The notes under the pieces were generated by a model, which was given only the letters and a program-made list of their open reading frames with translations, was not told where the DNA came from and made no database searches. From assembly GCA_028023455.1 (NCBI GenBank), contig JAQFVV010000032.1, positions 3,164,001 to 3,228,000 of the forward strand: a stretch of DNA of 64,000 bases. The letters are read 5' to 3'. Made by a program: the position numbers and the translations under genes. Position 1 is the first letter of the stretch. Each line of letters opens with the position of its first letter. Below are positions 49,791 to 61,222 of this stretch, piece after piece. The DNA is from Epiperipatus broadwayi (Eukaryota > Onychophora > Udeonychophora > Euonychophora > Peripatidae).

Positions 49791-51392
49791 ACGCATGTGC
49801 CAAAAAGATTCTTAATGCATAATTATTAATATGTATTTTCAATAATAGCTGTTCTATGTAATATTCTTGTTACTCTTTATAATTTATATAAAAAAACCTC
49901 AGCATAATGAACCTTCTTTATTTCCATTTTTGGTAAGTTCTAAATTAATAAGCTGGGCATCTCACTATAAGTTCAGGATATCAAAATATATTTTCCCTTC
50001 TTTTACTACTTGGATTTGGGAGATTAGTTATTTACCTGATTTTGTTGACATATATCTTGGTCATAATTCAATAAAAAACACAATCCTTTAATATACATAT
50101 GAGTTTAAACTTTAACCAGGAATAATTATTCTGATATATTAAATATAATTAATAGATAGATAACAGTTGATGGTGACTTTAATAAATGAAGAAACCCTAA
50201 TCATCTTCAGCAAAATTAATGTCAAATATTGATTTTTATTTTAAATATTTTAAATATTAAACCTTTCCGTTATTATTATTCATTATCACATTTCTATTTG
50301 TACTGTAAAATCATCATTTTTTTTAAAGGTATGGCTCAAATATAGACATGAAATTCATACATAAATATATGTAAATTATTGGATAATGTAAAAGATTAAA
50401 TAAAATCATATATATATTGAGTATATGTTATAATCTAGTTTAGCAATACTAAATAGCATTCAAAATGTATTATTTTTACAAAATTATAAAACATCAATGG
50501 TGTTTATATTATTTAACATAAAAATTAAAAGAAATACAAATATAAAAAAAAATAATCATAATTTTTTTTGGCATAAACAAACTTTACTGCAATACATAGA
50601 AGTTTTCTTCAAATATAACAACAAATTTTACTTGTAACAATAACCGATTAACAATCTCGGCTGAATAGTTTACAGTTTTCGATCATGGCATACCAGCTGG
50701 AGAAGTACTTAGTTGGCTTCTTCATATCTTGTTTTTAAGATAAAAAAAAAATATATGACTTCTAATCTCCAGGAAAATAAAATACTATCTGAGTAAAAAA
50801 TTAAAACACCATTTGGCTAATTAAATCAGTTTGCCACTCTTTTTATATTAAATAGTAGCATTTGTCGACTTTCATTACAAAACAAAATATATATATAAAG
50901 CTTATTTAAGTAGGATTCTGCCAAATTATAAATAATTTTTCACGTTTAAAATTACAATTTGTTTTTCTAAATTAATTAAATAAAACAGGGTTGACTTTAC
51001 ATTATTATTATTTTCACAATGTTTCCAAAATAATTAAACAAAACAGGATCGATTATGAATAATCTGCTAATAAACTTTAATCTTTTAATTATGGTTTATA
51101 TTCAGAATTGATCAATTACAAACATGTTTAACTATTATTAATTTTCTACAACATTTAACAAATATTTCATTTGTCACCAATCTATTGTTTTTCATGTCAA
51201 TATATTTGTTTCTAATCTCTGATCTTCAAATTTTTAATTAGCTACTTATTTTATTATTATATTTAAACATTTTCTTTATCTTGCTTATATTATTTGCGTA
51301 TTCTCTCTCTTTTTATATTATATATTTGTAATTTAATTTATAAATGTCAACCATTCTACGCTTACACTACGTATATATAAACCAAGAGCCTT
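49791..51392. other. AT-rich interval, no gene seen
   Basis: No supportable exon. A short less AT-rich patch near 50640-50715 (AATCTCGGCTGAATAG, ATACCAGCTGGAGAAG) is unassigned. Confidence 0.35.
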
Positions 51393-51400
51393 TGTGTAGT

Positions 51401-51510
51401 GTTTGTTTTTTTAAATGTCATAGCATCAGCCGGGACACGAACCCGCAACCCAGGCAACTGCCTGCAAGTGCAAGGCAGTCGCACTGACCTCTCGACCACC
51501 AATGCAAGAC
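51401..51510 (-). mobile_element. tRNA-derived SINE with target duplication
   Basis: The minus strand reads GTGGTCGAGAGGTCAGTGCG (A box), an anticodon-arm-like CTGCCTTGCACTTGCAGGCAG fold, then GCGGGTTCGTGTCCCGGC (B box), GATGCTATGACAT and an A-run. The long variable region suggests a Leu/Ser-type tRNA ancestor (inference). TGTGTAGT flanks it at 51393-51400 and 51511-51518, so it is a LINE-mobilised insertion. Confidence 0.85.
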
Positions 51511-51556
51511 TGTGTAGTATTGTTAATTGTTAGTAGGCTTACAAATAGCTATTTTG

Positions 51557-51618
51557 CTCTCAAGCGTTGGTGGCCATGGGTTCGCTTCCTGGCCGATGCT
51601 TTGACATGAAAAAGAAAA
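51557..51618 (+). mobile_element. 5'-truncated copy of the same SINE
   Basis: Only the 3' part is present: GGTTCGCTTCCTGGCCGATG, CTTTGACATG and an A-rich tail. A perfect 14-bp target duplication, AAATAGCTATTTTG, lies at 51543-51556 and 51619-51632. A 62-bp insertion with an intact duplication is clear evidence of target-primed reverse transcription that stopped early. Confidence 0.85.
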
Positions 51619-51632
51619 AAATAGCTATTTTG

Positions 51633-52166
51633 TTGCTATTGTTTTATCTCAGCTTTAAAAAATGTGATTATTTAATGTTTGCAAAAAGAAAAATATTTTA
51701 AAAGTAAATTAAATTTACAAAAATTTAACAATGTGAAATTGATAAAGAAAATTTCTGGGAAATAATATTAGCATCAAATTGGTAAAACTCATTATTATTA
51801 TTTTTCCTTTCTGCATTCTTGTTCTCTAGGGATCCTTGTGCCATATTTTTAATTGCTGTAGACTTACAAATAGATATATTTGTTTTCATTTAGCTTTAAA
51901 AAATTTTATTATTCAATACTTATTGTAATGGTCATATTTGTACAATCGTGCAACAAAATCCAGAGTTTTAGTAAATCATCCCAAGTCTGATCAAAATGAG
52001 GTTGTTGCGACCCCGCTTTACCAACCCTCAAAGATTTACTACCTTATAGATGACATATATGAGGGTACACCAGTATTTTTCTTAACTCGTGTGCCAGCAT
52101 AGTGCATCGGTAAAACATGAGATTATGGGAATTGGCATATTTAACAGTATAGCTATATATATATAT
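51633..52166. other. AT-rich interval with a less AT-rich patch
   Basis: Around 51975-52130 the words AGGTTGTTGCGACCCCGC, TTTACCAACCCTCAAAG and GTGCCAGCATAGTGCATCGG suggest part of an unidentified repeat. No frame. Confidence 0.3.
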
Positions 52167-52860
52167 TGTAACGGGCACATATGCCGTTACATTATTTTTT
52201 TATTATTAGTAAACATGAAAAAAATAAAAGTTCGCCAATAAAAACTTCCTTTTTAAGAATTAAAAATTGGAAATTAAAAAAATCATCTTAAACTCGTATA
52301 TATATAAAATCGCACAGATGAAAAAAATTATTAAAATAAAACTTTATTAAAAATAGAAAAAGTATTTTAAAAGCAAAAACTTAAAAAGATTTGGAGATAA
52401 AAATATATCTTTAAGTTTGGAAAACAAATTAATTAATGTTATTGAAAAATGGAAATGATTATTTTAATTAGTCAAAGTGAACTAGCCCTTGGGCATTTAA
52501 ATGTATAAGCAACAGTCAGATAGGAAAACAATAGAAACTAATAACCAATGAAAGAAGTCCATCGGGAAATCGGACCTCAATGAAAGGGTCTTCATCATCA
52601 TGATGTAATGTTGAGTTAATCAGAAAAATTAATATAAAAGGAAAGGTTTGGAAATAAAAAAATTAGAGACAGAGATGTGTGATAGCAGTGGTGGTACGTG
52701 TTAGTGCGGAGTTGAAGGAGAAGGGATTGAAAAGATGCACTCTTCAAACCCTTCAGTTCTGCTAAAAAAAAAAAAGAAAGAGAAATGACATCATTTTCTA
52801 CATCGAAGACCAGCTAAAGTAAAAGACCTCTGGATGAATCAATAAAATGGCAAACAGCAT
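52167..52860 (+). mobile_element. Possible solo LTR
   Basis: It starts TGTAACGGGCACATATGCCG, a near-palindrome like the TG-starting ends of many Gypsy-type LTRs. It contains a TATA-type box, AATATAAAAGG, at about 52631, with a purine-rich leader downstream. It ends near a TTGGTCTCACCAGG stretch (52862) that could be a worn primer-binding region. No internal gag-pol frame follows within 1.5 kb. The second LTR and a target duplication were not found, so the call rests on signature words only. Confidence 0.35.
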
Positions 52861-54479
52861 ATTGGTCTCACCAGGACATCAGGACAATTAATACTAGAAC
52901 CCAAATAGCAACGGTTTAAAGATGAACTTTTCTAAATGTAAGAAATATATATAATTGATGAACATTTCTAAACAATAATAACTTTAATTTCCAATTTTTT
53001 TTGTACTTTTAAGTTTTTATTATGATTTCTGTTTTTCGTTAAATTAAATTATATAAATGTTAAACATAAGACGGGCATGAAGGGCTATATAGATTTGTAA
53101 AGTTATATTAGAGGAGGGTAATCTTAGGTTATTTGTTTCATAGTTGAATTGGGTCAATGGATTGGATATATTGGTGTAATTAATAAATGTAGTATGAGAT
53201 TCGCTACGGGCAGAATTGCTTTATATGCTGCACACTTCCTTTTGCCTATGGAATGCGATCGTAAGTCGGCAAAATGACCGCAGTCCTTTCCTATGGAGTT
53301 TTTTTTATTGTTCTTATCATCAGATAGATGCAGTATTCCGATCTGATGAGAGGCAATTTCTTCTCTTAAACTATTTTGTGCTGCTGTATTCGTGTTACAT
53401 TGAATGCATCAATATATCAGATGGATTGACGTTGGTTTAGCTGCAAACTTTTGGCCTAAGATTAAATAAGAATAGAATTTTTTTTTTTCAAATGCAAATC
53501 TATGTAGTCTATTCATACTCAACACTCTAAATAAAAATGCATTAAATTTAAGTTGGGTATAGATGCTTGCATGGATTCGTTATCGGTTAATTATGCTTTT
53601 GGTTTTCATATTTGATCAAAATATATAGACATTCGGTAAATAATGATACCTTATGGTGAGTATCTAAAATGTACTTATTCGGATGTCTTTTAAGTTATTG
53701 GTGTCAATGCGGCATCTTATGATGAATGCCATTGGGTTTCTTATAAATTTCCCTCTGCAATTCCACCAATGATTTTATATTTTGATCATTTATGTTTATT
53801 TTGAAATGTTTTTAATCGTGTAATCTATGTAACCGATCTATACTCAACATTATAAAACAAACTTTTATAAATACATCTGTGCAAACTTATAAAAATTAAA
53901 ATGTAAATTAAAATCTAAAATAAAATTTAAAAATGTAGTTAAATGCTAAAGTAAACATACTAAAATAATAATGCTAAATTTTATATATATGTGCGTAAAT
54001 AAATGTTCGTGTGTATAATTACTGGCAGTGGCTTATTTTATTTTTTTATATATATTCTTAGATAAGAATTTATTATAAAATATAAATCTCTGCTATTCCA
54101 CTGAGCTAGTGCCAATGGGCTAACGACCGGAATCAAAATATATAAAATAAAAAAAAATTTTGTTTTTAACTTACGTATCTGCCTACTATATAAATTTTCT
54201 AGGTTCAAATGCCTAGTGGCGCCCTGTAGTGTAGATATGTTAAGTCTCAGATTACGGTAAGATTCGATCTTCACTTTCTTTCGGATCGTTATAATATATA
54301 GGTGGTGAGCATAATCATTAAATATGGATTGTGATTCTTAATAAGTAATAGTTAACTAATTAATAATAAGCCAAATTGAGACACTAAGCAGAAGTTAAAA
54401 TTTAAATAAATTTAATGAAAGCCAAATATAAATGGTAAAACTAATAAATGAAATAATAAATTTACAATAGGATTATATG
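52861..54479. other. Mixed interval, no gene seen
   Basis: The stretch 53090-53460 is less AT-rich (GAGATTCGCTACGGGCAGAA, GCGATCGTAAGTCGGC) with a 74-codon frame that resembles nothing known to me. On the minus strand near 54075-54125, GGCACTAGCTCAGTGGAATA resembles a tRNA A box, without a matching B box in frame. No tRNA gene can be supported. Confidence 0.3.
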
Positions 54480-54730
54480 GATTGTCTCACTTGCAGGTGA
54501 TAATTTTAGGGATTATAATTCATTATTATTTAAAGTTTTAGTTCATACCAGGTGACGGTTTTATGGATACAAGCAGTTTTTGGTTTACATATATATAGCA
54601 TTTCAAATCACTCACAGGTGATATTAGTTATCTGGTTACAAATTGTTTTAATTTAACTCTGCTTGTTATATATATATATATATATCACTTGCAGATGATA
54701 AAGCTTTGAGATTTATCAAGTTACATTTTC
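54480..54730 (+). repeat. Degenerate tandem repeat with CACNNGCAGGTGATA-like units
   Basis: Four units spaced about 60-75 bp begin TCACTTGCAGGTGATA (about 54488), TACCAGGTGACGG (about 54547), TCACTCACAGGTGATA (about 54609) and TCACTTGCAGATGATA (about 54685). The last two are preceded by T/A-rich runs. The shared CAGGTG is an E-box-type hexamer, but repetition alone does not show a regulatory role. Confidence 0.5.
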
Positions 54731-57700
54731 ATGAGACTTATTACTACGTTAAAATTAGTATAATTTGCTCATGATAATCTATGCCTAGTTTATGCTATAT
54801 ATTTGGATTGAGATTTCTTTAGAGCTAGCAGAAATGATTATTATCATTTATAAAGAATATTTTATTAAACGCGTATTAATCAATATATTCTCTATATAGC
54901 TTTTATGCCTATAAAATTAGATTCTGTTTCAGATCAATGCTGAAATATATATTATTCTATGGTGGGATGAACTGATGATTGGCAATCAGACTTCACATAC
55001 CAAGGCATATAGGAAATACATAATATGAGCTTGTGCATCTTGAATGTGCCCTTGCTCACGGGATTTGTACCTAGTACCGGTTCCCTTTTACTGTACCCAT
55101 TGCTGTGAAAGAGACCTTCTAGTCCAGATGATCGAACAACTAATTTAATAATGTGGATCCTCATGCTCCAGTCCTAAATATGTAGAATGGGATGGCCCTT
55201 AAAACCTATACCCATTGGAATATAATGTACAGCAACAAATATGTACACCAAAGCATTTCCTAAGGACACATTCACTTCGCTGACTACATCATTATATAAC
55301 AAAATAGGACACAAAACAATAGTTTTCTTCCATGAAAATACCATAGATCAGTTCATAATCTAGCATCTATAACTATGCTATTAAGGATATTTATGAATCT
55401 AATTTGCTAAGCAAGCTATATAGGCATTTATATAACTCTAGGTAGGATTACAGCATATTTTGGATAATTATAATACTAAATTCTAGCTTTATGCTATATT
55501 TTATCACTTCAGCTAAATATTAAATAATATTACATTTAAAGTAAACCTATCTTAAAGCTTTTAATTATATCTTTTAAATAAGATTTATTTTATCCATTTC
55601 AGAAGGGAGTTTTGTTTGTGCGTTAATAAACACGAAATTACATATGTGTGAGAATATCTAATCCTTCTCACTAACCATTTAACTATGAGTAAAACTCCAT
55701 TCTGAACAATATAGCATAAGCAAATACATAATTGAAAATAAAATATAATTTGGCATAGATTTAACTAAAAGGAACATAAATTTAGAAATAAGGTTTCCTA
55801 TAGGTGAAATTTGAGATTTGGCTTTATTTGCTTAGTTTTAAAAAGGGAGTGAAATTAAATAGCCTAAATTAGATTGATTCAGTTATAAAATTATTAATAA
55901 AAGCAAATATTATTATTAGGCTAAAATATGTAGAATAATTTGGAAACATAATTATCATTTAAAATAAATCAGAATAAATCAAATCGGAATAAGTTAGAAT
56001 CAATCAGTTATGATACTCATTTATGATAAAGCAATCAAAATAAACGAATCAGTTAGAATCAGGCAAGATTTATGATTTAAATAAAATATACATTTAGTTT
56101 ATAAGTTTAGGATACATTAAATTATTTTGTCCATAATTAATAAATTTAGCTAGCTTTTAGGATTTATGAAGTTTAGTTTAAAAGTTAACTTTAGATTGAT
56201 GGAGATCTGTTACCACTATATTTTCTATGCGGTGGCAAGTCAGCTTCATCTTGAGCATTTCCTTTAGTTGGCATTGGCTTTTAGTACATCTTTCTCTGCA
56301 TTCTGTAGACTATCATTGGGGTCTAGAAAGCAAGGGAATTGCCTTCTACCCTGTCATCATCATTATTTTTACAAAATACTTAAAATTCAAGTTAAGAATG
56401 AATGAAGACTGAATTAATGTCTGAGTGTTTCAAAGATGGCTGAAGTAAGCTTATATACTAGCTCACCCCCCTCTCCCCTTTCTTAGTAGTTTCAAATCTG
56501 TTTTTCTACTTACATCACTGTATTTTTGGTAATCTAGAATACCTGCTGCTATTGATTTTTTTATAGGTGGTTTTCCTGAGCTTGACCAGGTTAATTTATT
56601 CATACTTGGTTTTAAAATTTATTTTTATTCTTAAAATTTTAAGTAGGTCAGAATACAGCGAGAAGGATTAATTTTATTAAATCACCTTTTTCGAAAAATA
56701 AATCTAAAGATGGAAAAACATTTTATTATATATGTAATGCATTTATGTAATTTAATAATATATGCAAAAATATTATAATTTCAAATATTAATTTTAGAAT
56801 AAATATTCTAAATAAAGAAATTCTCTAATGTTTTAATCTTATAACATTATTCTTTCCTGCATATATGTAGTTTCTTGTTACACATACAAAGCATGTTTCT
56901 ATTTATTTAACTACTAGAAATATATACGTATGTATTTACTGATTTTTACATATATACATATTGTATGCTAAAATATTCGCACACACCCATAACTAGTATA
57001 ATTAGATTTAAATTTAGTGTAATATTAGCATAATATACAAGGATTTGGGTATAGGTATACATAAATAAATACTACTATAGTATATAGTAAGTGAAACAGA
57101 AGGATAGACAGATCTGACTGTTTCGTTATGTATCATTAAAATATGATAGCTTAATTTTTTATTATATAACAGTTCAAATATATTAATTTTAAATTATTAT
57201 ACAGCATATCTATGTGTTTTTATGTAAATGTGTCATGTACAAATCTTGAAATATTTGTAAATTACATTGTGATAGCTTATTTTTATTGTATTATTTTAAT
57301 CAAAGTCAGAATGATGTATTCATATTTATAACATACTCCACAGACCTTAATTTAATTTTGTCATTGTTTTTAAATAATAAATTGATATTTCCTTGTTTTA
57401 AGTTATTCTAGTGAATTTATTTAATCCTAAAATAGATTTAAAATATTATATGTTGGTATTATTGCTTGCTCACAGTAAGTTATAGAGCTCTTTCTTCCTG
57501 AGCTGGATTCATGCATAATGGCCAGTTATATAAATTGGGATTTATATTTGGTGTTTTAGACATCCAAATGATTTGATTACTTTTCTGTATGCTGGATGGT
57601 GCAAAGATATATATCCTTTAAAGGCCATGCATTAAATTTTATTTTATTCTTAATTAGAAATTAAGTTTATAGTTGGCCAGTACACTAATGTACTAACTGG

Positions 57701-57827
57701 CCAGGACATTGATAATAATCAGTATATTTTAATATCTTAACATTATTTTTGTTATATTTTGATGGATTAGCACTTGAGTTTGTGCATCGAAATTATTGTT
57801 TATATAATCTGCCCCAAGTTTGGAAAG
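54731..57827. other. AT-rich interval, no gene seen
   Basis: The stretch 54950-55290 is a little less AT-rich and has a 70-codon minus frame without recognisable content. Near 56230-56370 a patch (TGGGGTCTAGAAAGCAAGGG, CATCATCATTATT) could be a LINE tail. Long (TA)n blocks occur near 56935-57000. Confidence 0.35.
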
Positions 57828-57894
57828 GGCTAAATAATTATACTGACCTATAGTGGACACAAAGGCTAAATAATTATACTGACCTATAGTGGAC
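57828..57894. repeat. Tandem duplication, 31-bp units with 36-bp period
   Basis: GGCTAAATAATTATACTGAC continuing to CTATAGTGGAC occurs at 57828-57858 and again identically at 57864-57894, separated by ACAAA. The flanks TTTGGAAAG and CTTTCAAA are roughly inverted. Recent local duplication. Confidence 0.9.
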
Positions 57895-58244
57895 CACTTT
57901 CAAATCCAGTCACAAGACTGACTGATTTTATTTTTTTTGATCATACATGATGATGAATGATTATTTTTCTTTTATGTAATGCTGGTAAACTTACTGTTAG
58001 TTTTTTTTCTTGTTGATCTCTCAAGCTCATTCCTTATTATATTCATTGTATATTGAGTTAGTGTATTAAGTGTGTTTGATGGTGGTGATTTTTGATGATG
58101 GTGATTACTATCATACCAAGCGTACTCCGAATTTGTATTGCTACAACATATATATACACATATGTGTGTAATAAATTTAGTTATTAATAATGTTAATACT
58201 TTCATTTTTTTTTTTTGTAAAAGTCGTAAATAATTTTACAAAAA
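57895..58244. other. AT-rich interval, no gene seen
   Basis: Nothing supportable; the 77-codon minus frame here is His/Asn/Thr-rich low-complexity sequence. Confidence 0.4.
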
Positions 58245-58316
58245 GGTCATGCGTTGGTAGCAGACTGTTGTCGTGGGTTCACTTCCCTGCTGATGCTATG
58301 ACATATGGAAAAAAAG
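58245..58316 (+). mobile_element. tRNA-derived SINE, partial copy
   Basis: GCGTTGGTAGCAGACTGTTG, GTGGGTTCACTTCCCTGC (B box), GATGCTATGACATATGG and an A-run match the 3' two-thirds of the SINE at 59006. AAAAAGGT on both sides may be the target duplication, though it merges with the A tail. Confidence 0.7.
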
Positions 58317-58995
58317 GTTGAAGATTCAGATAGCCTATTTCTTACCAAAGTAAAAAAGACAGCATACTTCTAATTTTTAAAATTATTTTTTTATTTATAT
58401 GAATTTTATAATTTATTAATGAATTGCTCAATTATTTTTTTACTTTGACAATTTTTTTTTTTTTTCATATCTAATTTAATACATTTTAATAGAAAAGAAA
58501 GAAAAAGCAAAGAGAAAAGACAATAAGATAAAATAAAAATATAGATAAATGAGGAGAATCAAATCAAAATATAGTGAAGTCACAGCAATAAATTATTACT
58601 TTGTGCAAAAAGTACCTATTTTAAGCTATAATTTGAACATTAAATTACATTGAACTCTCTATCCAATCTTCACCACTATTGTCTCTCTTTTCTTTAATTT
58701 CAAAACCAAAAAAAAAAAAAAAATATTTCTACTTTCATCATTTTCCAGTATTTAACATTTATTTTTTCTCATTCATGGAAAAATAATGTTTTTTACTATT
58801 ATTTACAGAAAGACTGTATGCTACCAACAGAGCAATTGTTACTTAAAAAAAAATACAGAACGCATAAGTCAGAGTCTTTTTTATTTACAATTATGTACAT
58901 GGCTAAATCATTGTGGAACATTTCCAGGATTACATGAACCAATTAAAAAAAATACTGAAGTGTTTATTTGGAGATTCATAGGAAATTCGAACATT
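58317..58995. other. AT-rich interval, no gene seen
   Basis: T- and A-runs near 58450 and 58710. The 73-codon frame at 58786-59007 ends at the SINE boundary and shows no family resemblance. Confidence 0.4.
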
Positions 58996-59005
58996 AAAAC
59001 TAACT

Positions 59006-59118
59006 GAACTGTCAAGCATTGTTAGCCGAGAAGTCATCGCAGCTGCCTTACAAGCAAATAGTTGGTTGCAGACGGTTGTGGGTTCGCGTCCCGGCCGATG
59101 CTATGACATATGAAAAAA
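59006..59118 (+). mobile_element. tRNA-derived SINE, most complete copy
   Basis: It contains GTTAGCCGAGAAGTCATCGC (A-box region), GCTGCCTTACAAGCAAATAG, GTGGGTTCGCGTCCCGGCC (B box), GATGCTATGACATATG and an A-tail. AAAACTAACT at 58996-59005 and 59119-59128 is the target duplication. The B box is nearly perfect for RNA polymerase III promoters, so this copy is the youngest-looking. The acceptor stem and CCA context of a real tRNA gene are missing. Confidence 0.85.
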
Positions 59119-59364
59119 AAAACTAACTCACTGGTTTATGATCCGTGACAATTTATCCCTGTACTAAACTATGTTTTAAATATGCAACATTTAAAATATT
59201 GTGTAAATTTAAAATATAAACGATTGTAGTTTTAAACTTTATAAATCTGGATAACTATTTAAAGATAACTTTTTTTTAATTTTTCTTGAAGTAGAGTAAT
59301 ATAAAATAATTTTTAGCCAAATTGAAATTTAGTGGAAAAAGACTTGAATTATTATAATTAATAT

Positions 59365-59410
59365 AATATATAGGGTATATGAATACAGACTTTCATATAC
59401 CCTATATATT
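59365..59410. repeat. Perfect 19-bp hairpin
   Basis: AATATATAGGGTATATGAA (59365-59383) and its exact complement TTCATATACCCTATATATT (59392-59410) are separated by the 8-base loop TACAGACT. It could extrude as a cruciform. No transposon end or terminator context is evident. Confidence 0.9.
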
Positions 59411-59537
59411 ACATATATAGACACAGGTATATAATAAGCTTGTGTGTTTCAGTTATAATTAATATAATAAATAATGCTGAATGGGGTTTTTTAAAACTAA
59501 AGATGAGTAATAATGAATGAGATATATGGCTTTATAT

Positions 59538-59898
59538 TACGGGTGGGGAAGCTTTTTTCTGCCAAGGGCCATTTGATATTTATAATCTCATTCGTGGGCG
59601 ACACAAAATTATCGAATTAAAAATTAGCCTACTACATTTGATCAAAAGTTTAATTAGTTTACCTCTGACGTAATAAAGTAGGATTATTAATAATAAAGTC
59701 TGAAGAGAGAAAAAGATGTTCTTGGAGACAATAAATATTTTAATTAACTCTTAATCAGTATTTGCGCTGCGCATGTGTGTTTAAATATAAGTTTTATATA
59801 GATCCATTTTATATGCATTTATGAAAAATGTCCGAGAATTAAATTGAGAACGTTTGAGGACCAGACTTGGCTTACTGACTGAAGTTTCCCCATTCCTG
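59538..59898. mobile_element. Non-autonomous hAT transposon
   Basis: It begins TACGGGTGGGGAAGCTTTTT (compare hAT ends CAGGGGTGGGGAA) followed by GCCAAGGGCCATTTG. It ends GAAGTTTCCCCATTCCTG, its imperfect complement. CTTTATAT occurs at 59530-59537 and 59899-59906, a perfect 8-bp target-site duplication as expected for hAT. At 361 bp it has no transposase frame. It resembles an internally deleted derivative; its relation to the hAT at 63310 is not proven. Confidence 0.85.
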
Positions 59899-60061
59899 CT
59901 TTATATGAATCAAAAACATAGGCAAATATAATTTTTTTTTTTAAAAAATAAAAACTTTAAAGATATGGATTTGGAGAAAAATGGGCAAAATAAGACTAAA
60001 AATTGTTGGAAAAAGTAAATGAATTAATTATGAAGAGGCAGTGGGGGGAGGGCATTAAAAA

Positions 60062-60200
60062 ATCACATAATCATCTTTTCTTATGCTAACACAAGCTGTT
60101 AAAACAGCAAATCTTTCCACACAATATTGCCACCTGATAACATTTATTGATTACTAGACCTTGCACTAGGTGACACTATTGTATAGAAAATTTTGCTAGT
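60062..60200 (-). mobile_element. Family A foldback element, short diverged copy
   Basis: Arms AGCAAATCTTTCCACACAAT and ATTGTATAGAAAATTTTGCT face each other (60107-60196) with TTATTGATTACTAGA between. On the plus side it is preceded by ATCACATAATCATCTTTTCT, TATGCTAACACA, which is the family A tail in reverse, so the copy lies in minus orientation. About 70% similar to the 12.8-kb copy by eye. Confidence 0.65.
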
Positions 60201-61210
60201 TTTAAGAAGCAGTAGAATTGAGTTGGGTATATATTAAAGGCAAAATAATTAGAAAAGTAATTTTAGTGAAAAACTTGTAGAGAATATATATAAAAAGATG
60301 ATAATCTTAGAAAACAATTATGTATTTTTGAAAAGTAAAGCAAAAAAATAAATTTAGAGAATGTTGTTTTATTGGTAAGAGAGATTTGGATATTGTTAAA
60401 ATTATTATTATACAAACAAATATTTGTAGAATTAAATTTGAATGTGTTATTGATAGAAATAACTTAATATTAAAAAAAAAAATTGCTTATGAAATTTAAA
60501 ATAATTTTTTTTAAAATAAATATGTTTTATAATTAAGATTTGCATACTTAACTGAAAATGTAGTTTTAAAAATTCAATTTTAGATTTTATTTCCATTGCG
60601 TTTAGCGTTTGTGCTTCGTTGACTTTGAAAAAAAAAAAAAATCATTGAATCTTGAAGATTTATTAGTCTTTTTATATGTTGGAAAAATACAACAAAAATA
60701 TATTTCAAAATGTAAAATTGAATCGCAAAGAGAGAAAGAAAGGGAAATAAAAAATAATTTAGAAGAGTGATGTAGAGATTGCAGAATGTACAGCCAAATA
60801 TTTAAAAATATATGTTGCGGTTATATGAAAGGACAGGAGGTATTATAAAGGTGGAAATAGCAAAAGAGATATAGAGATTTATGATTTTGTTTAAGACTTT
60901 ATGACAAATATAATAAATATAAGGGCAGGATATTGGAATTAACAACAACAAAAAACTTTAATCATAATATTGTAGGGGAAGAAAAAATGTATCAATGTTT
61001 GGAGAATGATTTGGCAAAAGTAACTGAAAGGAGTTGTTTCGGAAGGAAATTGGATAGATGTTTTTATTGTAATATGTAACAATTTCAGATGCATGAAATG
61101 TTTATTTTGACAAAAATTATCTCTGGACATATGCAATATATAAAAACTTATCAGTGTAAAAAAAAAAAAAGAAAACATTTTGCATTGCGAGATGTAACTT
61201 TTAAATTTAT
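60201..61210. other. AT-rich interval, no gene seen
   Basis: No exon or RNA gene supported; the 79-codon minus frame at 60939-61178 is Phe/Ile-rich antisense of A-rich sequence. Confidence 0.4.
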
Positions 61211-61222
61211 TACATCAGATTA

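Noticed and set aside
53216-53440. 74-codon + frame in a less AT-rich patch
   Set aside because: Cys/Phe/Tyr-rich with no recognised domain, no splice borders; left unassigned.
54075-54125. tRNA gene on the minus strand (TAGCTCAGTGG)
   Set aside because: Only the A-box half is visible; no B box at the right distance and no acceptor stem.
59006-59118. Functional tRNA gene
   Set aside because: A and B boxes are present, but the acceptor stem does not close, an A-tail follows and a target duplication flanks it; it is a SINE.
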